Of a stretch of 32,407 bases of DNA, positions 1-9,373 are shown one piece after another. Each line of letters opens with the position of its first letter. The stretch's first letter is position 1. The DNA is taken from the NCBI GenBank assembly GCA_947177615.1, contig CAMWUY010000007.1, forward strand, positions 1-32,407. The letters run 5' to 3'. This stretch comes from an uncultured Porphyromonadaceae bacterium (GTDB lineage Bacteria; Bacteroidota; Bacteroidia; Bacteroidales; Muribaculaceae). The translations under genes and the position numbers were made by a program. The notes below the pieces were generated by a model, which was not told where the DNA came from, made no database searches, and worked only from the letters and a program-made list of their open reading frames with translations.

Positions 1-32
1 GTCCTTTGCTCTACCAACTGAGCTATGGCACC
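1..32 (-). tRNA. 5' part of a tRNA gene, truncated by the window edge (anticodon not visible)
   Basis: Reverse complement GGTGCCA-TA-GCTC-AGTTGGTA-GAGC-A-AAGGAC gives acceptor 5' strand, D-stem/loop and start of anticodon stem; consensus promoter lies upstream on the same strand. Confidence 0.9.
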
Positions 33-72
33 TTATAGGGGTTGCTCCGGGGATTGTTTCCCGTTTGCGTTT

Positions 73-105
73 GCAAAGTTAATACTAATTTTTTATTTGA
101 CCAAA
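73..105 (-). promoter_or_regulatory. Bacteroidota sigma-ABfr type promoter for the tRNA
   Basis: On minus strand TTTG (105-102), N20, TAACTTTGC (81-73): exact match to TTTG-N19/20-TAnnTTTGC. Confidence 0.85.
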
Positions 106-217
106 TGTTTTGGCTCTTTTTTATTTTATTTTTTTGTTTAGAACTTTTTCGGACTGATTTTTGTCTTTTATTTAGGTGAAAATGGGGGAGGGGGATGGGG
201 TCATAACCTAATTTATT

Positions 218-1201
218 TTGATTATGGATGTCGTGTGGCTTGTTGTCGGGTTGGTGATGATACTGGTGGGAGCTAATATGTTGACGGATGGGGCTACATC
301 GTTAGCTCGTCGTTGGGGTATGTCAGATCTGATGGTTGGTCTTACTGTCGTAGCCTTTGGCACATCAGCCCCGGAGCTGGTGATCAGTATTTCATCAGCC
401 TTGGCAGACAATCCGGGTATTGCTGTCGGTAATGTGGTGGGGAGCAATATATTCAATGTTTTTGTGATCCTTGGCGTTACGGCAATGGTCCGTCCGGTGA
501 TGGTGGAGCGTTCGGTATTGAGCGTAGATATTCCGCTGGTGATATTGTCGTCAGTGGCTTTGGTGGCTATAGGTCTGTCGCAATGGTTGGATGGGACGGC
601 TCCGGTTGTGACTCGTGTAGACGGTATATTGTTGTTGCTCTTCTTTTGCATCTTTATGTATCATACTCTGCATTCGGCTCAGTCGCTGCCTGAGCAGGAT
701 GCCGTGACCGATCCATCGGCTGTAGAGGCATCGCGTCAGCGTGTTATGCCTTTGTGGAAGGGGATATTGTGGACGGTGCTCGGACTCGCCGGCCTTATCA
801 TAGGTGGCGACCTGTTTGTAGATGGAGCGTCGGGGATAGCTCGCGCATTGGGTGTCAGTGATGCGGTGATCGGTCTGACAATAGTGGCAGCCGGCACATC
901 GTTGCCCGAGCTTGCGACATCGGTTACGGCTGCTGTCAAGGGGAATCAGGGCATCGCGATCGGTAATGTCATAGGCAGCAATATCTTCAATATTTTCATG
1001 GTATTGGGTTGTTCGGCGGTGGTGAGAGAATTGCCTTTTGCCGGCATTGATAGTTTCGATCTGCTGACGTTGATGGTGTCAGCGGTATTATTTTGGCTCT
1101 TTGCCAGAGTTTATGGTCAGCGTACGATCACGCGTCCGGAGGGCACCCTGTTGCTGCTCTGTTATCTGGCATACATCACAGTCCGTCTGATACAATTGTG
1201 A
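218..1201 (+). CDS. Calcium/sodium antiporter (CaCA/YrbG family)
   Basis: 327 aa membrane protein with duplicated motif GTSAPELVISISSAL...GNVVGSNIFN and GTSLPELATSVTAA...GNVIGSNIFN. ATG at 224 is an alternative start to TTG 218. Confidence 0.9.
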   Translation: MIMDVVWLVVGLVMILVGANMLTDGATSLARRWGMSDLMVGLTVVAFGTSAPELVISISSALADNPGIAVGNVVGSNIFNVFVILGVTAMVRPVMVERSVLSVDIPLVILSSVALVAIGLSQWLDGTAPVVTRVDGILLLLFFCIFMYHTLHSAQSLPEQDAVTDPSAVEASRQRVMPLWKGILWTVLGLAGLIIGGDLFVDGASGIARALGVSDAVIGLTIVAAGTSLPELATSVTAAVKGNQGIAIGNVIGSNIFNIFMVLGCSAVVRELPFAGIDSFDLLTLMVSAVLFWLFARVYGQRTITRPEGTLLLLCYLAYITVRLIQL

Positions 1202-1537
1202 TAGAGACGGTTATCTCTTGATATATTTGCGTCCGTTGATGAAATATGTTTAATATTCAATACCGCCAGAGAGCATATAAAGATATATGTAAGATGCTTT
1301 TTAAGAAATAACATAATCAAAGGTCTTAGCGGTATCGAATGTTTATGATGTTGTTGTGCGTATTGAATTCGAATGGGATAATCCATGTAGAAAAGTATAT
1401 GTGTAAAAGGATGTTGCAGAGTTAGTGAACGCAAGGATAGCAAAAATATATGAAATTGGATTTCAATATAATATTAACTTGGTTATATACGTTTTAATAT
1501 TGTTGAAAATCAATTTTAATATATATTAACGGTTGAT

Positions 1538-1948
1538 ATGAGAGAATTTTTATGGTGTATTGTCACTAATATATATCCATGGATGCTGCGCAAGTGGTAT
1601 AAGATGAATATCGGTAATGGTTGCAGAATATCAATGAGTGCGCATTTGGATAAATCAATTAATCCTCAAGGTATACATGTCGGTGATAATACATGGGTTC
1701 TGAGGGAGGCAATGATTTTAGCTCATGATCATTGTCGCAGCCTGCGCACGGATACTAAAATCGGGCGCGACTGTGTTATAGGTGTCCGTAGTATTATCTT
1801 GCCCGGAGTGAATATTGGAGATGAGGTAGTTGTGGGTGCCGGCAGCGTTGTGACACATGACGTGCCTGATAGATGTGTTGTCGTAGGCAATCCCGCAAGG
1901 ATCATCAAGGAGGGTATAAACGTGAAAAATGGCAAAATTTTAAAATAG
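1538..1948 (+). CDS. Left-handed beta-helix acyltransferase (hexapeptide repeat, WbbJ/CysE-like)
   Basis: 136 aa; IGRDCVIGVRSIILPGVNIGDEVVVGAGSVVTHDVPDRCVVVGNPARII is a typical LbH acetyltransferase C-terminus. Confidence 0.85.
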   Translation: MREFLWCIVTNIYPWMLRKWYKMNIGNGCRISMSAHLDKSINPQGIHVGDNTWVLREAMILAHDHCRSLRTDTKIGRDCVIGVRSIILPGVNIGDEVVVGAGSVVTHDVPDRCVVVGNPARIIKEGINVKNGKILK

Positions 1949-1999
1949 TTGCATAATATTCGATTTTATATCTTAAAACTATCCAAACGCTTGGCAATG

Positions 2000-2032
2000 C
2001 TTGTGTATATAACATTTTTTTTATAATTTCGC
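2000..2032 (+). promoter_or_regulatory. Candidate distal promoter for the polysaccharide operon
   Basis: CTTG-N20-TAATTTCGC, one mismatch in each box relative to TTTG/TAnnTTTGC. Confidence 0.35.
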
Positions 2033-2087
2033 GTTGCGACGTTTCAGATAATTACAATTATCTTTCGTGGCTATATTTTTAAGAATC

Positions 2088-2129
2088 TGACGTATAAGAA
2101 TATAATAGAGTTCTTATCTTGTCACGTCA
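2088..2129 (+). other. Nested inverted repeat / stem-loop upstream of wza-like gene
   Basis: TGACGT-ATAAGAA-TATAATAGAG-TTCTTAT-CTTGTC-ACGTCA: inner 7 bp and outer 6 bp perfect complements. Confidence 0.6.
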
Positions 2130-2189
2130 ATTGATATATATAATCGTCCTCTTTGTTTGTAACTGCTTATGGTTGAGTAAAATACGATC

Positions 2190-2219
2190 TTTGGCAGGAC
2201 TCAGAGATATGTACTTTTG
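2190..2219 (+). promoter_or_regulatory. Candidate proximal promoter for the polysaccharide operon
   Basis: TTTG (2190-2193), N18, TACTTTTG (2212-2219): perfect boxes, spacer 1-2 nt short of usual. Confidence 0.45.
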
Positions 2220-2248
2220 TCATCAATCCACAATACTATAATAACGGT

Positions 2249-3046
2249 ATGAAACTAAATAAAGTCCTCCTCGCGCTCGGCCTCGGACTATTGCTGACGT
2301 CCTGTAAGGTCCCGAAGGATATCACATATATGCAAGGTTTTGACAACAATCAGACCGAGGCTGTGGCTCCTCCGGTGCGTATCACTGTGCAACCGGATGA
2401 TAAACTCGCAATTATCGTGACCTCCAAGGATCCGGAGTTGGCCGTTGCCTTCAATCTTGCGATCGCTCAGTATCGTATCGGTACCGGCACCAACGGTTCG
2501 ACGATGGAATCAAAGGCAGCCGCGTATACTATCGATCCTGATGGCTATATAGACTTCCCGTTGATAGGCAAGCTGAAAGTGGCCGGTCTGAACAGATATG
2601 GTGTCTCCGAGCTTATCAAAAATGAGATACTGGCCCGTGGTCTGGTAAAGGATCCTGTAGTGACGGTAGAGTATCTTAACGCCAAGATTTCAGTCTTAGG
2701 AGATGTCAAGGATCCCGGACAATATTCGATAGAGCGTGACAATATGACCCTATTGCAGGCTATCGCGATGGCCGGGGATCTGAATATCACCGGCAACCGT
2801 ACCAATATCCTCGTTGTCCGCGAAGATAGTGGCAAGGATATAGCATACCGTGTAGACCTGACTGACACCAAATCTCTTATGGAGAGCCCGGCATACTATC
2901 TGCGTCAGAATGACGTTGTATATGTCGAGCCTAACAACACCCGCAAGCGTCAGGCCACAGAGACAGCCAACGTCTTCTACAACCCTACCATCTGGGTGTC
3001 TGTCGCCAGTGTGCTCACTTCAATAGCGGTGATTATCTTTAGATAA
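2249..3046 (+). CDS. Polysaccharide export outer-membrane lipoprotein (OPX/Wza-like; Poly_export + SLBB)
   Basis: 265 aa; lipobox LLTSC; IDPDGYIDFPLIGKLKVAGL and VSVLGDVKDPGQYSIERDNMTLLQAIAMAGDL motifs. Confidence 0.93.
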   Translation: MKLNKVLLALGLGLLLTSCKVPKDITYMQGFDNNQTEAVAPPVRITVQPDDKLAIIVTSKDPELAVAFNLAIAQYRIGTGTNGSTMESKAAAYTIDPDGYIDFPLIGKLKVAGLNRYGVSELIKNEILARGLVKDPVVTVEYLNAKISVLGDVKDPGQYSIERDNMTLLQAIAMAGDLNITGNRTNILVVREDSGKDIAYRVDLTDTKSLMESPAYYLRQNDVVYVEPNNTRKRQATETANVFYNPTIWVSVASVLTSIAVIIFR

Positions 3047-3119
3047 TGCAGCTTTTTACTATACAAGAATATAACATACACATTAACTCAATCTCAAGTC
3101 CGATAGTGGCATCTCAGTC

Positions 3120-5495
3120 ATGAGAAAGAATGAAGATAAAGAAGAAAAAAAGACAGTCAAACTCTCTGACGTAATCGTGTTGACAATGCGCCACTGGCCG
3201 TGGGTTGTGGTCTCTGTAATAGTGTGTGTGTGTTTAGGTGTGTTGTACGTCATGCATCTTCCGCCCCTGTATTCCAGAGATGCAGCGGTGGTTATAAAGG
3301 ATGAAAACCAATCCGGCAGTGCTCTGAGCTCTCAATTCTCAGCGTTTGCCAGCATGGGTATGTTTGGCAATGGCATGAATATTAGGGATGAGGTCAATAA
3401 ATTGCAGAGTCCTGATTTGATGTCCGAGGTCGTAAGGCGTCTGGAACTCAATAATACCTACGAGATCCCCGGCCGTATGCGCGATAATGTGTGTTACGGT
3501 GACTCACTCCCCATTAAAATCACACTGCCGGATCTCAAAGATCTGTCGTCTGTCAAGATGGAGCTTCACGTTGCTCCCAATGGTGATGTCACCATCGAAG
3601 AGATGACCAGCAAGGATAAGCAATTGCCGGTAAACAGTGATCAAATTATTAAATTCGACAGGCCTGTCAAGACACCTTTAGGTCAAATGGTCGTATCCAA
3701 GGGACCTAATTACAAGCCGGGGAAAGACTATATAATCAAATGGTCGCACATACCTGTGTTTAAGGCTGCCTCTGACTTCGGCAATGAGGTCAATATCCAG
3801 CTACAGGATATTTATGGCAATACAATTCAGATGTCTTTGCTAGATCCCAGCATTCAGCGTGCCGAGGATATTCTGAATACGATCATAGAGGTTTACAACG
3901 AGAATTGGATAGCAAACAAGAATCTGTCAGCGTTGGCCACTACCAAGTTTATCAATGAGCGCCTTGTGTCACTCGAACAGGAACTTGGTGGTGTGGACAA
4001 GGATATCGCAGACTTTCAGTCTGCCAATCTGATGCCCGATGTCGGACAGACTGCATCCATGTATATCCGCAACAATCAGGTGGCCGAGCAGGCTATATTC
4101 GATCTGACCAATAGGCTTCAGGTGGCACAATACATGCGTCAGTTTGTAACCGATGCGGCCAACAAACATCAGATTTTACCCAATAATGTAGGTCTTGAAA
4201 ATTCTACATTGACCCAGCAGATCTCAGAGTATAATAAAAAGCTGATGGAGTTCAACAGGCTGTCAGTCAATTCCTCTGAAAGTCATCCGATGATTACGGC
4301 TCTCGACAATGATCTGGATGGTATGAGAGTCGCCATCATAGCAGCCCTTAACAATACGGTGCAGAGCTTGACGGCACAATTGCGTAATGCCCAGGGTGAG
4401 AAAGATAAAGCACAGGCACGTTTGGCCGGGACACCGGGTCAGGCTACCCATCTGTTGGGTATCGGCCGTGAGCAGAAAGTAAAGGAAAATCTATATCTCT
4501 TCCTGCTTCAGAAACGTGAGGAAAATGAATTGACCCGTGCATTTACTGCATACAATACTGAGGTCATAGCTCACCCGTACGGTGATAATAATCCTGTAGC
4601 ACCCCGCAAGGTCGTAATTTGCGCAGTCGCATTCCTGGTCGGTCTGTTATTGCCGTTCTTTGTGACATTTATGATCAAGGTGCTCAATACTAAGGTGCGC
4701 ACCAAGAGTGATCTCGAGCCCCTCGGCCTGCCGCTGCTCGGTGAGATACCGTCATGGCATCCGAGTAAGAAATATCGCAAAGAGCTCGAGGAGGAGGGTC
4801 TGCCCGAGAATATCGCCGTACGGCCGGGCAACCGTAATGTCATCAACGATGCATTCCGTGTCTTGCGTGCCAACCTGCGCTTCATGTTGGGCGACCGCAA
4901 GCACCATGATGGCGCATCTGTATTGATGATGACCTCGTTGGTGCCGGGTAGCGGTAAGTCATTTATTTCTGCCAATCTGGCAGTGTCCTTGGCGCTGCGT
5001 CATGGTAAGGTGTTGGTCATAGATGGTGACTTGCGACATGGCAGTTTGTCGGAGATAGTCAAATCCCCGTCTCGTGGTATCAGTAATTACCTCAACGGTG
5101 GATTAGATGATATCAATTCAGTCATGGTGCGTGATGTGGACGGATTGGGTATTGATGTGCTCCCGGTAGGCCACTTCCCGCCTAATCCCACGGAGCTGCT
5201 GGAAGGTGAGCGTTTCAAACAGCTTGTTGACAAATTGCGTCATGAGTACGACTATATCATCATCGACTGTCCTCCATACGCCAATATGGCTGATGCCAAG
5301 ATTATCAATACTGTTTCCGACTGCTGTCTGTTCGTAGTACGAGCCGGCCTCTTCCGACTCGATGATCTGGATATTCTGAAACAATTGTATACAGATAAGG
5401 AGTTAAATAACATGTCACTTATTCTGAATGGTACGACCGACGGCAATACCGAGCGTTACGGATATGCCGACAATTATCACAAGAACGACGATTGA
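3120..5495 (+). CDS. Wzc-like polysaccharide co-polymerase / bacterial tyrosine kinase
   Basis: 791 aa; N-terminal Wzz-like TM domain; Walker A LVPGSGKSFISANLA, Walker A' VLVIDGDLR, Walker B YDYIIIDCPP; Tyr-containing tail ERYGYADNYH. Confidence 0.93.
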   Translation: MRKNEDKEEKKTVKLSDVIVLTMRHWPWVVVSVIVCVCLGVLYVMHLPPLYSRDAAVVIKDENQSGSALSSQFSAFASMGMFGNGMNIRDEVNKLQSPDLMSEVVRRLELNNTYEIPGRMRDNVCYGDSLPIKITLPDLKDLSSVKMELHVAPNGDVTIEEMTSKDKQLPVNSDQIIKFDRPVKTPLGQMVVSKGPNYKPGKDYIIKWSHIPVFKAASDFGNEVNIQLQDIYGNTIQMSLLDPSIQRAEDILNTIIEVYNENWIANKNLSALATTKFINERLVSLEQELGGVDKDIADFQSANLMPDVGQTASMYIRNNQVAEQAIFDLTNRLQVAQYMRQFVTDAANKHQILPNNVGLENSTLTQQISEYNKKLMEFNRLSVNSSESHPMITALDNDLDGMRVAIIAALNNTVQSLTAQLRNAQGEKDKAQARLAGTPGQATHLLGIGREQKVKENLYLFLLQKREENELTRAFTAYNTEVIAHPYGDNNPVAPRKVVICAVAFLVGLLLPFFVTFMIKVLNTKVRTKSDLEPLGLPLLGEIPSWHPSKKYRKELEEEGLPENIAVRPGNRNVINDAFRVLRANLRFMLGDRKHHDGASVLMMTSLVPGSGKSFISANLAVSLALRHGKVLVIDGDLRHGSLSEIVKSPSRGISNYLNGGLDDINSVMVRDVDGLGIDVLPVGHFPPNPTELLEGERFKQLVDKLRHEYDYIIIDCPPYANMADAKIINTVSDCCLFVVRAGLFRLDDLDILKQLYTDKELNNMSLILNGTTDGNTERYGYADNYHKNDD

Positions 5496-5506
5496 TGTAA
5501 TGAGTA

Positions 5507-6946
5507 ATGGCTGAGTCATTGAAGCGGCAGACTGTACGGGGCACAGTATGGAGCTTTGTAGAGAGTTTCTCTGTACAAACGGTGACGTTTATAGTACAGA
5601 TAATGATGGCCCGGGTTCTGACACCTGCCGACTATGGTCTGACCGGCATGATCGCCATATTTATTGCGATTTCACAATCTTTGGTCGATAGTGGTTTTTC
5701 GCAGGCCCTGATCAGAAAACAGGATCGTACTCAGGTAGACAATAGTACAGTTTTCTTCTTTAATATTTGCATAGGCGCGTTCCTATATTTGCTCCTTTTT
5801 ATATTTGCTCCTCTGATAGCGCGGTTCTATGGTGAGCCTCTCTTGGTCACTGTTACCCGCTTTATGTCGATAAGTCTTATTATCAATTCACTCATCGTTG
5901 TCCAGCGCGCTTTATTGTTTGCACGAGTAGACTTCAAGACAGTCACAAAGGCTTCTCTCACTTCTGTTATCATTTCTGGAGCAATCGGTATATATATGGC
6001 ATATACCAACTTCGGATACTGGTCTATTATAGTCTATTATCTGGCAAATCTGGGTATAAACATGATCCTGCTGTCTATATTGGCGAAGTGGCGACCGTCA
6101 TGGGTATTCTCCTGGCAGTCCTTCAAGGAATTATTTGGTTTTGGCTCAAAGCTGGCAGCTTCAGGTATTATTAATACTCTGTATAAAAATATATATTTAT
6201 TGGTAATAGGCAAAGTCTTCAGGGCGGCTGATCTGGGATATTATATACGCGCTCAACATTTTGCAGACTATCCATCGGCCAATATGACCACTGTAATGGA
6301 GCGCGTCACATATCCCATTTTATGCCGGATACAGGATGATACAGCTCGACTCCAGTCCGTGTACAGGCGGATCATACGAATATCTGCCTATGTTATATTC
6401 CCCATGATGACAGTCCTATCCGCATTGGCGACTCCCCTAATATTACTCTTTCTAAGGCAACAATGGCTGTTTACTGCAGAACTTTTATCAATACTCTGTT
6501 TTGCCATGATGTGGTATCCCATACATGCCATTAATCTTAATCTGCTGAAAGTCAAGGGTCGGAGTGATTTGTTCTTGAAACTTGAGATATATAAGAAAAT
6601 AATTAGTGTCGTTATACTGTGTATATCAGTCCCTTTTGGATTGGTGTTGATGTGTGTCGCCGCTATTATTAACTCTATCTTATCACTGATAATTAATACT
6701 TATTATACGGGCAAGATGATCAATGTAGGTTTCTGGCGCCAGATGCGCGACATTTTACCTATTCTTTTGCTTAGCCTTTTTACCGGTGCATCAGTCTATC
6801 TTACCATCCTATATTTTAATCTGCATCCTGCTCTCTCACTCGCCGTCGGTGCCGTTGAGGCAATCATAATATATCTGGGTCTCTCCAAGATGTTTAAATT
6901 TAATGAATTGGCAGAACTTATCAGCATGGTGCGTGAGAGAAAATAA
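5507..6946 (+). CDS. MOP-superfamily polysaccharide flippase (Wzx-like)
   Basis: 479 aa polytopic; TVRGTVWSFVESFSVQTVTFIVQIMMARVLTPADYGLTGMIAIF is typical of Wzx/RfbX type proteins. Confidence 0.92.
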   Translation: MAESLKRQTVRGTVWSFVESFSVQTVTFIVQIMMARVLTPADYGLTGMIAIFIAISQSLVDSGFSQALIRKQDRTQVDNSTVFFFNICIGAFLYLLLFIFAPLIARFYGEPLLVTVTRFMSISLIINSLIVVQRALLFARVDFKTVTKASLTSVIISGAIGIYMAYTNFGYWSIIVYYLANLGINMILLSILAKWRPSWVFSWQSFKELFGFGSKLAASGIINTLYKNIYLLVIGKVFRAADLGYYIRAQHFADYPSANMTTVMERVTYPILCRIQDDTARLQSVYRRIIRISAYVIFPMMTVLSALATPLILLFLRQQWLFTAELLSILCFAMMWYPIHAINLNLLKVKGRSDLFLKLEIYKKIISVVILCISVPFGLVLMCVAAIINSILSLIINTYYTGKMINVGFWRQMRDILPILLLSLFTGASVYLTILYFNLHPALSLAVGAVEAIIIYLGLSKMFKFNELAELISMVRERK

Positions 6947-6960
6947 AATAACATTATGCT

Positions 6961-8085
6961 ATGAATACAGAAAAGACCAATATAACCGTCACCTCACCGC
7001 TTCTCCCTCCGTTAGAGGAATTTCTACCCTATCTGCAGGATATCTGGGACAGGAAGTGGATCACCAACAATGGCAATTATCATAAAGAACTGGAGAAAAA
7101 GCTCTGTGAATATTTGGGCGTCGAGTACATAAGTCTTTTCACCAACGGCACTCTCCCCCTGATAACAGCTCTTCAGGCTCTCGGCATACGTGAGGGAGAG
7201 GTCATCACCACGCCCTATAGCTTTGTGGCCACCACTCATTCTATATGGTGGAATGGTCTCAAACCTGTATTTGTAGATGTGGATCCGGCTACGGGTAACA
7301 TAGATCCTGAGCGCATAGAGGAGGCGGTCACGCCCGCGACCAAGGCTATAATGCCTGTACACGTATATGGCAATCCATGTGATACGGAGCGCATACGTGA
7401 GATAGCGGACCGCCACGGATTGAAAGTAGTGTATGACGCTGCCCACGCATTCGGAGTTGAAGTGCAAGGAGAGTCGATACTCAATGCCGGAGATATCTCA
7501 ACACTCTCGTTCCACGCCACTAAGACGTACAATACCGTGGAAGGGGGTGCATTGGTATGTCATTCAGCCGAAATGAAGCAACATATCGATTATCTCAAAA
7601 ACTTCGGATTTGCCGGTGAAACCTCGGTCATGGCCCCCGGCATCAACTCCAAGATGGATGAGATACGTTCGGCATACGGTCTGCTCAATCTACAGTATGT
7701 GGATGCGGCCATAGCACATCGCAAGAATATATCAGACACATATCGTGAGGTCTTGAATGACGTAGAAGGTATATCTATGTTTGAGCCACGTCCCGATGTC
7801 AAATACAATTACAGTTATTTCCCTATCTTTATCGATGCAGGGAAATATGGTATGACACGTGACGAGCTTTACTTCAAGATGAAGGAGTCCGGAGTGCTTG
7901 GCCGCCGGTATTTCTATCCGCTCATATCAGACTTTGAGCCGTACAAGGAGTTGCCATCGGCCGATCCCGCCAATCTGCCTGTAGCAAAACGGATGGCTGA
8001 TAGTGTGATATGTCTGCCGATGCACCATGATCTGAGTGCCGCAGATGTAGAGCGTGTGTTGGAAATAGTGAGTCGAAAAAGATAA
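6961..8085 (+). CDS. DegT/DnrJ/EryC1/StrS PLP aminotransferase (4-amino-4,6-dideoxyhexose type, VioA/FdtB-like)
   Basis: 374 aa; FTNGTLPLITALQALGI...PVHVYGNPCD...VVYDAAHAFGV...LSFHATKTYNTVEGGALV (Schiff-base Lys). Confidence 0.9.
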   Translation: MNTEKTNITVTSPLLPPLEEFLPYLQDIWDRKWITNNGNYHKELEKKLCEYLGVEYISLFTNGTLPLITALQALGIREGEVITTPYSFVATTHSIWWNGLKPVFVDVDPATGNIDPERIEEAVTPATKAIMPVHVYGNPCDTERIREIADRHGLKVVYDAAHAFGVEVQGESILNAGDISTLSFHATKTYNTVEGGALVCHSAEMKQHIDYLKNFGFAGETSVMAPGINSKMDEIRSAYGLLNLQYVDAAIAHRKNISDTYREVLNDVEGISMFEPRPDVKYNYSYFPIFIDAGKYGMTRDELYFKMKESGVLGRRYFYPLISDFEPYKELPSADPANLPVAKRMADSVICLPMHHDLSAADVERVLEIVSRKR

Positions 8086-8144
8086 CGGCATTCTGAGTTA
8101 GTCTCAGGTAGTGTTACATCGTTGATATAGCGGATATATTACCT

Positions 8145-9356
8145 ATGATTGAGAAAAAAAAGATATTGATGTTGGGTGGTTCGGCTCAACAGGTTCCGGC
8201 CATAGAGAAAGCGAAGGAGATGGGCTATTATACAGTATTGATAGACTATCTGCCCGACAATCCCGGTCAATATGTGGCCGATAAATGGTATCAAGCCAGC
8301 ACTACTGATGTAGAGGCCGTAGCCGATATAGCAGTAAAAGAGGGTGTAAGCGGTATATTGCCGTATGCCTCGGATCCGGCGGCTTTGCCCGCAGCGATTG
8401 TCTGTGAGCGATTAGGATTGCCTGCCAATCCTGCTAAATCCGTTGAGGTGCTGGGAATAAAACATAAATTCAGGGAATATCTTCGTAATAATGGCTTTCC
8501 AAGTCCAAAGGCCGTCACATTCAGTCCGGACACACCGATAGAGGAGGTGATCAATAAGATTGAAACATTACATTTTCCCATTATTGTCAAACCGACAGAT
8601 TCTTCCGGTTCCAAAGGTGTATCATTTCTTACGGACACGGAAGGTATAGAGAATGCCATCGGATTTGCCATACCATATTCACGTAATAAGATACTGATTG
8701 CTGAGGAGTATATAGAGCGTAAGTATCCTTATGTAATAGGTGGAGATATATTTATTGATGACGGTAAGGTAGTGGTCTATGGTGATACCGATACGTTCAG
8801 ACATAATAACGGTCAAGGTCTTATCCCGTTAGGTGAATGTTTCCCCAATCATCTCAACACCGAACAACGTGCCAGATTGCATGCAGAGATACAACGTCTT
8901 GTGACGGCATTGGATCTTAAGGCAGGTCAGATGAATATTGAATTACTGATGGACAAGGATGACAATCCACATTTCCTGGAGCTTGGTCCTCGTGCAGGGG
9001 GTAATATGATACCATTTCAGATTTCAGATGCCTTTGGTGTTGATCTCATTGCAGCAAATGTTAATGCAGCCATGGGATTGCCAACCAATCTTGACCCCGT
9101 CACACCCGAAGAATGTTTCGCCACTTACGTACTCCATAGCCATCAGGACGGTACATTCAGGGAGGTAAAATATTCCGATGAGATCGAACAATATATCTAT
9201 CGGAAATTTTACTATAAACATCCGGGAGATGTGGTTGAGGAATTTGACGGTGCCGGAAAAGCTATCGGCATAGTCTTTCTTAAATATCCTGACATTGCTA
9301 CCATGGATCGCATGTGTGACGAGATCGATGACCATGTCAAAGTGATACTTGAGTAA
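8145..9356 (+). CDS. ATP-grasp ligase (carbamoyl-phosphate-synthase-like)
   Basis: 403 aa; N-terminal KKILMLGGSAQQVPAIEKAKEMGYYTVLID and ATP-grasp FPIIVKPTDSSGSKGVSFL, QMNIELLMDKDDNPHFLELGPRAGGNMIP. Confidence 0.88.
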   Translation: MIEKKKILMLGGSAQQVPAIEKAKEMGYYTVLIDYLPDNPGQYVADKWYQASTTDVEAVADIAVKEGVSGILPYASDPAALPAAIVCERLGLPANPAKSVEVLGIKHKFREYLRNNGFPSPKAVTFSPDTPIEEVINKIETLHFPIIVKPTDSSGSKGVSFLTDTEGIENAIGFAIPYSRNKILIAEEYIERKYPYVIGGDIFIDDGKVVVYGDTDTFRHNNGQGLIPLGECFPNHLNTEQRARLHAEIQRLVTALDLKAGQMNIELLMDKDDNPHFLELGPRAGGNMIPFQISDAFGVDLIAANVNAAMGLPTNLDPVTPEECFATYVLHSHQDGTFREVKYSDEIEQYIYRKFYYKHPGDVVEEFDGAGKAIGIVFLKYPDIATMDRMCDEIDDHVKVILE

Positions 9357-9373
9357 AATCCGGTAGGTGACTT

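Noticed and set aside
1162-1443. 93-aa minus-strand ORF in the intergenic region after the antiporter
   Set aside because: No recognisable motif, no promoter match, overlaps the antiporter 3' end; likely chance.
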